30,987 nt of DNA from Ophiothrix spiculata (lineage: Eukaryota > Echinodermata > Ophiuroidea > Amphilepidida > Ophiotrichidae). The translations under genes and the position numbers were made by a program. A model generated the notes under the pieces. That model was not told the origin of the DNA, searched no databases, and worked only from the letters and a program-made list of their open reading frames with translations. The first letter of the stretch is position 1. Each line of letters starts with the position of its first letter. Below, one piece after another: positions 19,266-28,260 of this stretch. The stretch lies in assembly GCA_000969725.1 (NCBI GenBank), contig JXSR01S073353.1. One strand, given 5' to 3'.

Positions 19266-19636
19266 TACCTACAAAGGAGCGTAAGTTCCACTTTTTCATA
19301 ACCATTATACTAGAATTAACAGACATCTTGCAGAGTCCTTACGATGCACAGTGAATTGTAAATTTCAAAGTGTGTTAACCATGCTATAATACTGTTGATA
19401 ATAAGACATACAACATTAATTGTAAGCATTTACGAAGCTTCCTAGCCATTAGTGTGAAATGCACTGTAAGATGTGTGATAACTTGGTCATTTGATCCGAC
19501 TCTTACTTGTACTAAGGCAAACTCACAAACAACAGACCTATGCTACACATTAACTCACCTATTATTGTTTCAAATAATTCCCAGACATTAACATTTAGAG
19601 CCTTGCATAACATAACAGGTACACCATGCCAATCAG

Positions 19637-19962
19637 GCATATGCTAAGGACCAAAATTTCTACTTTCTAAACTTCAAAAATCTGCGTTTTATCAAGTTGC
19701 ATTTCAGGGGTATTTTTTGTTTTGTTATTTTTCCACCAAAAGCTTAAATTTTTCGTACAGTAGAAAGTTTACGGGTTGCTTATTTTGTTCTTCTTGTAAT
19801 ATTTATTTACTTTTAGTGAAACGAAAATTGACCAATATCAGGTTTTTTCATTAATTTTGGCAGAATTTTGACATTTTTAAAAGGATGCATTTTCCATGTT
19901 ATACCCCAGATTCCTTTCGCGGAAAATCTGCAACACAGAAAACTTTGGACCTTAGCATATGC
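19637..19962. mobile_element. 326-bp MITE with GCATATGCTAAGG ends
   Basis: Left GCATATGCTAAGGACCAAAA and right end, reverse-complemented, GCATATGCTAAGGTCCAAAG: 18 of 20 identical. No clear target duplication. No coding content beyond a spurious 63-codon frame. Confidence 0.7.
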
Positions 19963-20125
19963 AATGTCGCAGTACTGAGGATAATTGGAAATGGTGTAGT
20001 GTTTTCAGATGTTCTGCGCTTCTGGAATGCGAGCAGGTTTGTTCAGATTGGCATGTTCATGTCCCAAATTATTTGAAAAAATAACTGAATGAAATGCACC
20101 CTTCAAGCTTTCACAAAAGGAGATG

Positions 20126-21147
20126 AAACCAGGGCCTTGGCTAAGCATCCATCAAGTGATTGTAGACTCTGTCTACAAAGTAAAAACGCAGTATGTGCAT
20201 TCATAAAGCGTAGCAGATACTTCCATTAAGCATGCAATTCATTTTGATCCAATCCCATGCTAGAAGGTTGTATGTACATATGTTTGTTATAGTAGATACT
20301 GCCTTTAGTTATGAAAGAGAATTGACCGTCTGCTCATTTCTGCAGGATTTCTCTAAGGGAAAAGGAAGTAGCTTGCAATTCATCTGTAATGCACATACTG
20401 TGTTTTTACTTTGTTAGGCAGTTCTTTTCAGATAACATTATTTTTGAATAGTAGATACTAGAGATTTACTTCATTTTGTGCAATGTACAAGCATCTCAAT
20501 CATTGGAATTGATCTTTTATGAAGCATGGTTTCATTTACAAAAAGTGTAACAGTTAGAATTTGAAATTAATGGGTTACGAAAAAAGCCGCTTTCTCCATC
20601 TTCCCATAAAATGATGTAGCATTTGTTTGAAATTTGAATTCTAAATATATGTTCAAATAAACCTGACATTATCTTTCAGAAGACAGGAATGAGAGTGCAC
20701 TTTCAAGAAAAACCCTGAAAAATCTGCAATAGTATTTAATATTGTTAAAACAATTTCTAACATCGAAAACTCTGAAATCAGAGAAAAAGCTGAACAATCT
20801 CATGCCAAAGAAGTTGAATTTTACCCTTTTCGCAGGTATTTGATTTCATGCAAATCAACCAACCACATGATACATGTAGAAATAAGTGCACAAGCCAGTT
20901 CTACAAAAAGAATGGCCAGCAACAAACAGCAGGCACCACTTTTAGGCTTAAATTTTGCACGCCTCCTTTAGGCCTTGCAGGACTAAAAGATTGAATTTGG
21001 AAAAAATGTTTGCCTTTTATGTGGTGTGGATCTAATTTCCGGAAAAGCTCATTGGCAATGATCCACCTCCCTTAACAAAACAAGGAAATTTAATCTTCTG
21101 AAAGATAATATTGTCCTTTCCCTAGCTCCTAGCCAAGCCCCTGGTTT
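20126..21147. mobile_element. Possible 1-kb DNA element with 18-bp inverted ends
   Basis: AAACCAGGGCCTTGGCTA at 20126-20143 pairs with 21130-21147 at 17 of 18 positions. No convincing target duplication and no transposase. Inside lies a second inverted pair (20169-20201 with 20388-20421) and a third (ATTATCTTTCAGAAG near 20670 with 21098-21112). Confidence 0.35.
20169..20421. repeat. Inverted repeat pair, about 33-bp arms, 253 bp apart end to end
   Basis: CTGTCTACAAAGTAAAAACG at the left and, reverse-complemented, CTGCCTAACAAAGTAAAAAC at the right, continuing through CAGTATGTGCATT. One indel and two or three mismatches. Probably a small MITE. Confidence 0.6.
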
Positions 21148-21184
21148 GATCACTCTTCATTACGACACAAAATCAAAAACTTAC

Positions 21185-21596
21185 CCGCACTGGTGTGCCT
21201 CCATGCTGAGCTGAACCCATATTCGACACTCTGGGTGGGGCAGATGGGGTTGCAAATCCACCAAACGCTTGCGGAGGGGGACTGGTGAAGGGCACATTTT
21301 GAGGCTGGCTGAATGGGACCATAGAACCAGAAGGGATCTGGGACATAGACACAGCAGATCCATCGGATGTAGACGGACCGGGGATATCGTCCAGGATTTG
21401 TGGGTCTCCGCCAGGGAGGTTGTCCATAGGGAATGAGATGTCACCGGGTAATTGTGAAGGGGGGATTGACAAGGGGTCCTCAAAGCTACTTTGTGACGCC
21501 GGTGGTGGAACTTCTTGACCTCCGTGGGAATGCTCTATGTGCTCCTTGAGAAGATGCGCTTCGCTGAACACTCGACTGCATATGACACATAAAAAC
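21185..21596 (-). CDS. Exon 3 of the MADS-like/C2H2/BEN gene: second C2H2 finger and Pro/Ser-rich linker
   Basis: The acceptor ttgcataacag at 21597-21598 is followed by G, which completes the Arg codon split from exon 2, and the frame then reads FLCVICSRVFSEAHLLKEHI. This is a classic C2H2 finger: Cys298, Cys301, His314 and His319, C-x2-C-x12-H-x4-H, with Phe and Leu core residues in place. The remaining 110 residues are Pro/Ser/Gly-rich and low in charge (IPPSQLPG, FTSPPPQAFGGF, APPRVSNMG), a flexible linker. The exon ends CGG/gtaagt in phase 0. Two BEN exons with phase-0 acceptors lie downstream. The donor is the strongest in the gene. Confidence 0.85.
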
Positions 21597-21598
21597 CT

Positions 21599-23580
21599 GT
21601 TATGCAAAAAGATTGTAAGAAGAAGAAAAGTTCAACCATTATTTCTGGACTTCCAACTAATCTCTTATTGTAAAGACTCGCATTCGTTATAAATACCCAT
21701 CAAAGCTTCAGAGAGTCTGTCGTGGTGGTCGTAAGACCAGCGTGACACCAAACATTTTAAGTGCGCAAGCTCAACCTTGTCGCATCTGGACATTTTTGCA
21801 GCAAGCACGACAAGCTGATATATCGATTACCTTCTCGTGATGGTTACAATGACACAATATTTTGAGTAGGAATAAATTCAACTTTCCTTGCGACAGACCA
21901 TTGCGGCAAATATGCAATGTGTCGTGCTATGTTCTCAAAATTGCAAATGCTTGGTCGTCTGCTGCAATGACAAGCTTGGTCGCCTGTCGCAAAGACATCT
22001 ACTCTGAAACCACCTCAAAGGTAACTTAAAATGTTATATATTTATATTGGCATTGAACTTCCACTTGAATAATAAAGGTCCATGCAACAATGCTGTCCAT
22101 TGCACATCAGCATCACAGTAATTTATCATACAGTAAACACAGAAATCCAGAGTGCAGGGCTCCATTGTTTGCAAATGCAACAGCTACCCTGGATTTTTGT
22201 TTGCATTGTCTGAGAAATTATTGCTTTCCCTTTAGCCCCTATACCATAGTAATTTTTAATCAAAGGCATGCAATTTATGTCGATGTCCCATGCTGTTGCC
22301 GTGATGCCCCCTAAAAACACCACAAAATCAAAGGCGGTCACTGCTGTGCCCGTAAAGCCTACTGCCTTGAGTGCCCTTTTCATTCTCCAATTCAATGTTT
22401 GTACATAATACAAACTATCATACAGTTGAAATAAATGAATAATATTTCATTTAGTGTCATAGTACTGAAATAAATATCTAATGAAATTTATTTTATTTTA
22501 TTAGTTTGTTCGGGGTTTATGTCTCCGCTTGAGCAACAAATGCCTTGGTGCCCTTCCCATTTTTAAAATTTGCAGAGTTGCCATGATGCCCTTCAAAATT
22601 CTTATAAATCAAAGGCAATTTTAATATTGCCCTTTCAAAAATGCAACGCCCTCCTGTGGCCTAAAAATTTACAATGCTCTATACCATCTGTAGCTTCTCA
22701 AGTATGTTTCACCTCAAGCTTATAGTCGCATGAAGAAAACCTTTTCACTTTTACGCTCTTGTGCGCTGAGGTTAAAGTTCAAATGCAACTCACGCGATAC
22801 TTGTGAGCTCGCGTGATTTGACAGTTCTGCTGCTGTGTGACTTGAAGATCGATTTGATTGGTTTGTTGTTCACGCACGATGCGATTTGATCAAGCCCAGA
22901 ATCAGAATGAAAAGGTTTGTTTCAGATCACTATAGTATCACTGTCATCCACCAATATTCTAAAGAAGAATCAAAATGTGCTCACCACTGGAACTACCTTA
23001 AAATTTCCATAACTTGAAAAAACAAGATGGTTCGACCGCCTGCTGCATCAATTAAGGTCAAGGGCTATTCGAGGTGCAACTCAAATCCATTTTTAAAAAG
23101 TAAATTTATGCAAATTAGGTATTTAATATGCATATTTTGCGCTCAAATTATAGCCAGCGACAGTTCAGTCTCAGTCCTACCCACTCATCAAATATCATCA
23201 ATATAGGGCATATGGTTTCCGAAATTTGCTACGGACAAGAATCGCCAGTGGACACTGGATGCGGGACAATTGTAAGAAATGGTATGTCTCTTCTTGGAGA
23301 CATTTTCAATTGAATTTTTAGAACCAAGTTCTAATCTACACAAACCACAGTATGCAAGTTCAGTGTAGGCCTGGGACTACGTATGTACTAAAACACTCAA
23401 CATAAAATCTAGGTGCCTCAACATGTTGAAAGAGAATTCAAAATGTAGAAACTAACACATTCAGTATATACACCAAGTATGAGGAGAATTCCAGATCACT
23501 TTAAAATGAACATGTTCTTTTCTCAGCTAAAATCGGCTAAATAAATATTTAAAAAAAAAATAATTTTCGTTTTGAAACCT
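21599..23580. other. Intron between exons 2 and 3, with decayed repeats
   Basis: Holds a decayed MITE copy at 22118-22236 and two segments (near 22275-22400 and 22540-22680) sharing GTTGCC.TGATGCCC and ATCAAAGGC blocks, probably the same old repeat. One copy of the AGGCCTGGGACT motif lies at 23367-23378. No extra exon seen. Confidence 0.4.
22118..22236. mobile_element. MITE family of 17111, copy 2 (decayed)
   Basis: Shares AACACAGAAATCCAGAGTGC and AGGGCTCCATTGTTTGCAAA with the copy at 17111, and a GAGAAATTATTG right end. The outer left end is degraded. Confidence 0.65.
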
Positions 23581-23582
23581 AC

Positions 23583-24394
23583 CTTGATTGTTGTAGAGGT
23601 GGGCCCGCATGAGATAAAGTATGACTTCTTGCAAAACTAGCCGGTCTTCCTCTCCCTCTACCCCTCCTTGGCATCACGCCAACTCTCATGTGAAAGGTCT
23701 GGGTGTGTTTCTGTAGCACCTGCACACTCCGAAATGCTTTATGACAAACTGCACACTGATACGGCTTGGGTGAGATCGGAACGGGGTAAAGTTTAGTGTC
23801 TCTAGTAAGTCCGCCTAGGAATTCCTGGTGGAAAAGTTGTGGCTGATGGTGTAAACTTTGGCTATTTGAATCAGTGTCCATTGAAAAAGATGTTCCTACA
23901 TTATCACCTATTCGATTGGGGTCACCTGGATCAGGCGGTTGATCATCACTATTAGGTTCAATCTTGACTGTTACATCTAAATCAGTTTGTTCTGTACTTG
24001 TATCGGTCTGCGTTGACTGTATGGGTGATTGCCCGTTTTGACTTTGTGGCACAGTACCGTCAGCTAATGTCAGTTGCATCGGGACTGCCGGAGCATCGCC
24101 TGATTCTAAACCTCTGTTGGATAATCTCTGTGCAATATCATCCAGTGTTGATAGCATACTTTTATCTGATGTTGAGTTCTCTTCCGTACTTTGAACTGCT
24201 GTGTCCACCATCGGATTAATAGGCATACCAGTATCGCCCGACACGGGTAGATCGCCATGTTTTTTTCGTAGGCCATTGTTGATGAATACATGTTCTAAGG
24301 TGTTTGTAGCATAATACTGGGATCCTGTGGTGTCTTTGACATCTTCAAGTTTCACTAACACTTCACAGCCTGTCTGGATTGCCAAAGCATGAGC
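23583..24394 (-). CDS. Exon 2 of the MADS-like/C2H2/BEN gene: rest of MADS-like fold, linker, C2H2 finger, AT-hook-like patch
   Basis: The acceptor acatatag at 24395-24396 joins in phase 0 to exon 1. The exon reads AHALAIQTGCEVLVKLEDV, then QYYATNTLEHV (residues 25 to about 62), completing a segment that aligns with the SRF-type MADS box. Residues 63-235 are a Ser/Thr/Gln/Asp-rich linker with a sumoylation-type VKIE motif (DVTVKIEPNSDD). A C2H2 finger follows at 236-259 (Cys238, Cys241, His254, His259), then PRRGRGRGRP at 266-275, an AT-hook-like minor-groove motif. The exon ends TCAAG/gtaggt, leaving two bases of an Arg codon. The acceptor and first bases are duplicated about 109 bp upstream in the intron. 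Confidence 0.85.
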
Positions 24395-24602
24395 CTATAT
24401 GTATATATGAAAATAAAAATAAAACTTTCATGTAAGTACATTCTAGGAGTATGGTTTTAACTGTATGACAGAACATAATTTGATACTAGGCCAAAGCATG
24501 AGCCTATATGCAGATATGAGCATGAAAATATAATAATTTTGTATTAAGTACATTGGAGGAGTGTGGTTTTAACTGTAGAACAGAACATAATTAGATACTA
24601 GG
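24381..24602. repeat. Tandem duplication of about 110 bp spanning the exon 2 splice acceptor
   Basis: Copy 1 (24381-24489) and copy 2 (24490-24602) both start GCCAAAGCATGAGCCTATAT and share GGTTTTAACTGTA, ACAGAACATAATT and ATACTAGG blocks. Copy 1 covers the true acceptor and the first 14 bases of exon 2. Copy 2 is a second acceptor-like site in the intron. Confidence 0.9.
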
Positions 24603-25169
24603 TCTGGGACTAAAACCCTGCCCCAGTTTAGCTTACCCGGGTACAAATTTTCATAACAGATTACCAGAATGTACAAAAACCAGAGTGTTCATAATACGTG
24701 ATGGTGATTATTTGGGAAAAAATGTTCTGAAGTTACTGAACTAAACATAAATTAGCTGCTCAAAGTAAAATTTCAAAAGTTTTCATTTCAATATTTATGA
24801 GGTATATTAATAATTTTTTGAAATACTGCATAAACAGATTTCGTTTATGGGGTATAGTAAAATATTTTTGAAATAATGCAAAAGTAGATGAAATCAAATA
24901 CATTGGGGAACCCCTACAACAGGGAACCCCTACAACTAGGTGGTCCTGATTTTGGTAAAACTGTCTGACTTGAAAATACAGCGATTGAATTTGAAATTCA
25001 AAGATATAACGTTTGTTAATTTCATGCTGTTAAACTAAAATATATTTTGGCAAATATTGACAATTTTCATGATGAAATAAAATACAGGTTAGACTATTTT
25101 ACCACGTGGAATATATGAAAATGAATAGATAGTTTTACCAAATGAAAGAGGTGCATATATTATATATTG

Positions 25170-25492
25170 AGAGCTCGTGTGGTCTAGTGGAACAGTGCAG
25201 GATTCCGAATCATGAGTTCGAGCCCCGCTACGGCCAATGGGTTATGTCCTTGGGCAAGACATTTAATCTCAATTGCTTCGTCGACCCAATATTGGGGAGC
25301 TGTTATGGGGGATATCACAATCTAAGTGCAGATTAAGTGTGCACCTGGCCAGTAGCACCTCAAATTGATGCGAACTGATTGTGACGATTTCCTGAAGGCA
25401 GCGTAATAATAGGCAGCAGCACTCTGAGAATTTGTTCACAAATATAGTTAAGCGCTATACAAAAGCTGTACATTATTAATATTATTATTATA
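25170..25492 (+). repeat. tRNA-derived SINE, nearly full length, in intron 1
   Basis: The head contains a pol III A box (TGTGGTCTAGTGG, 25178-25190) and B box (GAGTTCGAGCC, 25214-25224), as in a tRNA. The body has CCTTGGGCAAGACATTTAAT, seen in many invertebrate and fish SINEs. The 3' end is AAGCGCTATACAAAAGCTGT followed by an ATTATTATTA tail. It is antisense to the main gene and ends about 30 bp from the exon 1 donor. Confidence 0.85.
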
Positions 25493-25523
25493 TAACCTAC
25501 AAAGTTCATCCTCACTCACATAC

Positions 25524-25640
25524 CTTTTGAAATATGGCTTTGCTGAGTTTCTCCTTGATCCATTCTCGCAGCTCGGAGTTCTCTATGTACCGCATATTGT
25601 CAATTACCGTTGGGTGTTACACTCCCAATGGGCTTCTAAT
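25524..25640 (-). CDS. Exon 1 (first coding exon) of the MADS-like/C2H2/BEN gene
   Basis: A minus-strand exon between acceptor tttcaaacag (25641-25643) and donor AAAAG/gtatgtgag. The first 45 nt are untranslated and contain an in-frame TAA 21 nt before the ATG at 25593-25595, which fixes the start. It encodes 24 residues, MRYIENSELREWIKEKLSKA then IFQK, ending in phase 0. Together with exon 2 this aligns without gaps with the SRF MADS box (F-I-D-N in SRF for YIEN here, then R, then K..I..KA..L...TG..VL). Identity over the first 41 positions is roughly a third by eye. The basic N-arm and much of the basic helix face of true MADS boxes are missing. Because an acceptor precedes it, a non-coding leader exon must lie further upstream. 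Confidence 0.75.
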
Positions 25641-25761
25641 CTGTTTGAAAAAAGAGAAAAAAATACAAAAATTTATTGTTTGTGCTTCATCTTCATCTTT
25701 CCATATCAGAGTTGAGCCTCTGACTCTGAGTTATTTTCAGAGTCTGATTTTTTGTTCAGTT

Positions 25762-25971
25762 AGAGTGCTAAATGTAAAGCTGGAAATGGGTTAATTAAAC
25801 AAAGGCAAAATAAAAAATTATTGGACAATGTACACAAAAATCCAGGGCAGGGCATGCATTAATAAACAATTGGGCCCTGCACTCAGGATTTCTGTCTAAA
25901 CTGTCCAATAAATTATTGTTTGGCCAAAGAGTGCTAAATGCAAAGCTGGAAATGGGTTAATTAAACAAAGG
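25762..25971. repeat. 44-bp direct repeat flanking a MITE
   Basis: 25762-25805 and 25928-25971 both begin AGAGTGCTAAATG and are identical at 43 of 44 positions. The MITE at 25806-25925 lies between them. Confidence 0.9.
25806..25925. mobile_element. MITE family of 17111, copy 3
   Basis: Inverted arms with AATTATTGGACA, AAAAATCCAGGGCAGGGC and, on the right, GGGCCCTGCACTCAGGATTT and CCAATAAATTATTGTTTGGC. About 50 bp per arm. Confidence 0.75.
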
Positions 25972-25973
25972 GC

Positions 25974-25999
25974 ACTTTATGACTTAAAAGTCATAAAGT
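25974..25999. repeat. Short perfect hairpin, 12-bp arms
   Basis: ACTTTATGACTT, a 2-nt AA spacer, then AAGTCATAAAGT. Directly follows the 44-bp repeat and precedes a TGATGATGATGATC microsatellite. Confidence 0.8.
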
Positions 26000-26662
26000 C
26001 TAAACGATCAAAGTCATATGATGATGATGATCAAAGGGTAGGCCCGGTAAGGGATGGTAAATAACTAGAGGATTTAAGGAGGATTATCTGTCAAACAAAG
26101 ATTAGAAGTTTAGATCATGTACAGCCTCTAATTAAATAATTACCATATCCGTTTTATTTCTCAAAGATTGTAAAAAAGTTGAAATTTCAAAAACATAAAT
26201 GTTGCTGTTGAGTCAAACAAAAGACCATCCAATTGAAAGACAAATACAATTTCAAGCTTTGAACTACATTTTGCAACCAACAAAAAGCAAAATGTAATCA
26301 ATAAGTTTTCCAAAATATAGACACTACATATAGTTAGGACAAAAAAGTTGTCTATTGTTTGTGGATATTTTTCAAGAAATACATTCACACTTAGCCTGTT
26401 TCTACAAAGTATGCTTACCGGGTAATGCCGATTAAGTTTAAGAAACTTGGGTAAGTCATCCAGTAGAAACACAAAATAATCGGTTTATTCAAAATCTGTG
26501 TAAGACAATTACCTGTGTATTGTACCCACCTCTGGAGGTGGTTATTGCCGTTTAAAACTCCTAAATGAGAAAGTACAAATTAGAGCATAATTCTGCACCT
26601 TTTCTTACGTATTTTGAGGTTGATAACTCTTTGTGTAAATTTCACCGAGTACTGCCTACGTT
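26000..26662. other. Upstream region of the main gene, nothing firm
   Basis: Expected to contain promoter or leader exon of the minus-strand gene. No TATA or initiator could be assigned with confidence. One candidate leader exon is listed separately. Confidence 0.3.
26419..26495 (-). other. Candidate 5' untranslated exon of the main gene
   Basis: On the minus strand, gtcttacacag at 26496 onward is acceptor-like and ATTACCCG/gtaagc is a strong donor at 26417-26418. Joining to exon 1 gives no extension of the coding frame, so it could only be leader. If the acceptor is not used, the donor may belong to the first exon itself. Weak evidence. Confidence 0.2.
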
Positions 26663-27406
26663 TTGTCTTTTACCTGCACAACCAATCCATTCCCGGGCAG
26701 GGGACTAAAGTACAGATCTATGCCATTTCTGGGCTTACCTCGAGGACTCCTTCCTCTTCTCATCATTGTGAACTTACTAGCAGGGGACATTAATCTTAAA
26801 CCAGGGCCCAAGTCAAAGTATCCATGTGGAGTGTGCTCCAAAGCATGCAAGTGGAAGCAAGACTGCATTGTTTGTGATGATTGTGAAACCTGGCTTCACA
26901 GGACATGCATTAATATGAGTCCAGAAACTTTTGACCGTTTGGGTAACTCTTCCTACACTTGGATCTGCGACAATTGTGGAATCCCGAACTTTGACTCTGC
27001 TTTATTTCACACAAATAGTTTTGAGCATGAAAATAGTTTTGCCTCACTGTCTGATTTAAGCGATGTCATTGAACCAGCAGATTCAGATATTGGTGAACCA
27101 TCAGCGACATCATCTCCATCAAATCCTAGACCAAGAAATAGACGTGGCTCTCAACAACAACCTCTACGCAACAAAACCAGCTGTAACAATGTAGGTGGTT
27201 TACGTATCATGTCCGTCAACCTTCAAGGTATTATGAATAAAACGCAAGTGCTTGCTGAGAAAATCAGTGAATCGAAACCTCATCTCATCCTTATTACAGA
27301 AACCTGGCTGTCACCCACCATCGGCAGTAGCGAATGTTTTCCATCACTGTGTTTAGGAAGGATCGTATCAATACAAAGAGTAACTCATCAAGGGGTGGCG
27401 TCTTGA
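26663..27406 (+). pseudogene. LINE ORF, N-terminal part: 2A-like leader, PHD-like finger, start of endonuclease
   Basis: 247 codons starting MSFTCTTNPFPGRG. Residues 27-40 are hydrophobic (LLPLLIIVNLLAGD), followed by the 2A-like motif at 42-49. A Cys4-His-Cys3-type finger with the PHD-like final Trp spacing follows at about 54-105, then an acidic Ser-rich linker and the first endonuclease motifs (IMSVNLQGIMNK, PHLILITETWLSP). Frame is lost near 27340. The real continuation (SRGGVLIAVRNDIIATHVEE) is in the +1 frame. The finger in this family is thought to aid nucleic-acid or chaperone-like binding (family knowledge, general). Confidence 0.85.
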
Positions 27407-28260
27407 TTGCTGTTAGAAACGATATTATTGCTACCCATGTTGAAGAACTCGACGTTGACACAGAACTCCTATGGGTGAAGGTTCAGATGGTTAATTCCAA
27501 GCCTGTCTACGTTGGTGTTTTTTAACGTCAGCCTAAATTGGGTGCTGAGCCTCTTCGAAAGCTACATGACTCCATATCCAAAATTGACCTTGCTAAAAAT
27601 CCCATCATCTGGCTGGGCGGAGATTTTAATGCTCCTGATATCGACTGGTCTGTGCTCTCCAGGAAACCAGCTGCTGAATGTATCTACAGTGCAGATGTCT
27701 CTTCTACACTTCTCGATCTGATCGGGGACTTTTCGCTACACCAAATTGCTACTGAAGTCAACCATGTTCATCAGACTAGTGTGCATCAAGTGCTTAACAT
27801 ACTGCAACTCATTCTTGTGACAAATCCTGATGCATTTCTTCCCATTACTACAGAACCTGGAATTGCAGATCATTTTATTCTGCTAGCTGACCCCAAACTG
27901 AAGCCAACCACCCAGAAAGCACCTCGTCGAAAGGTCTTCAAGTTCGACAAAGCAGACATCAATGGGCTTAGAAACTACATGCAAGAATTTTCCAACTCTT
28001 TTTTGCAACAAGCAGATGATTCCTCACTGGAAGAAAATTGGAAGAGCTTTGAGTCAACGGTCACAAAAGCAGCGGACCGGTTTATTCCATCTTCTTTTAA
28101 GAGTTCCCGCTTTAATCTTCCGTGGGTGAACAGACCTTTGAAGCGACTTATCAGGAGGAAACACCAAGCTTTCTACAGGGCTAAGTCATCCAACACTCAT
28201 CGTAGCTGGGATCGTTACCGCTCGCTGAGGAAAATTAATGGTCCAGAAAGAACTTCGTAG
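27376..28260 (+). pseudogene. LINE ORF, endonuclease part, with internal stop
   Basis: Continues the APE-type endonuclease in another frame: GGVLIAVRNDI, LLWVKVQM, YVGVF then a stop at 27523 where related elements have Tyr before RQP. It goes on with NPIIWLGGDFNAPDIDW (metal-binding Asp-Asn motif) and ITTEPGIADHFILLAD (terminal catalytic DH-type motif). The region after 27950 is the linker before the reverse transcriptase, ending in a shift near 28240. Confidence 0.85.

Larger units (their letters stand above)
9940..25640 (-). other. Gene model: MADS-like / two C2H2 / AT-hook / BEN nuclear regulator with alternative 3' exons
   Basis: Exons in transcript order: 25524-25640 (5' UTR plus 24 codons), 23583-24394 (812 nt), 21185-21596 (412 nt), then either 15957-16352 or 9940-10374. 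Phases agree at every junction: 0 between exons 1 and 2, a split Arg codon (AG/G) between exons 2 and 3, and 0 into either BEN exon. The products would be 563 or 576 residues. Order of parts: MADS-like segment 1-62, linker to 235, C2H2 at 236-259, AT-hook-like patch 266-275, C2H2 at 296-319, Pro-rich linker to 432, BEN. The role inferred from the parts is nuclear DNA binding, probably dimeric. No exon was seen inside the three shared-body introns, but small exons could be missed. Confidence 0.75.

Noticed and set aside
21181-21483. A 100-codon minus-strand frame overlapping exon 3
   Set aside because: It is an alternate frame of exon 3. The exon 3 frame has the C2H2 finger and matches the phases of its neighbours.
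25178-25224. Possible functional tRNA gene
   Set aside because: A and B boxes are present, but the sequence continues into a SINE body and ATT tail with no matching acceptor stem.
25527-25794. Two plus-strand open frames of 62 and 86 codons
   Set aside because: They overlap exon 1 of the minus-strand gene in antisense and continue into the repeat flank. No family resemblance.
26161-26472. A 103-codon minus-strand frame
   Set aside because: No domain. Only the donor-like site at its upstream end is of interest and is listed as a candidate leader exon.
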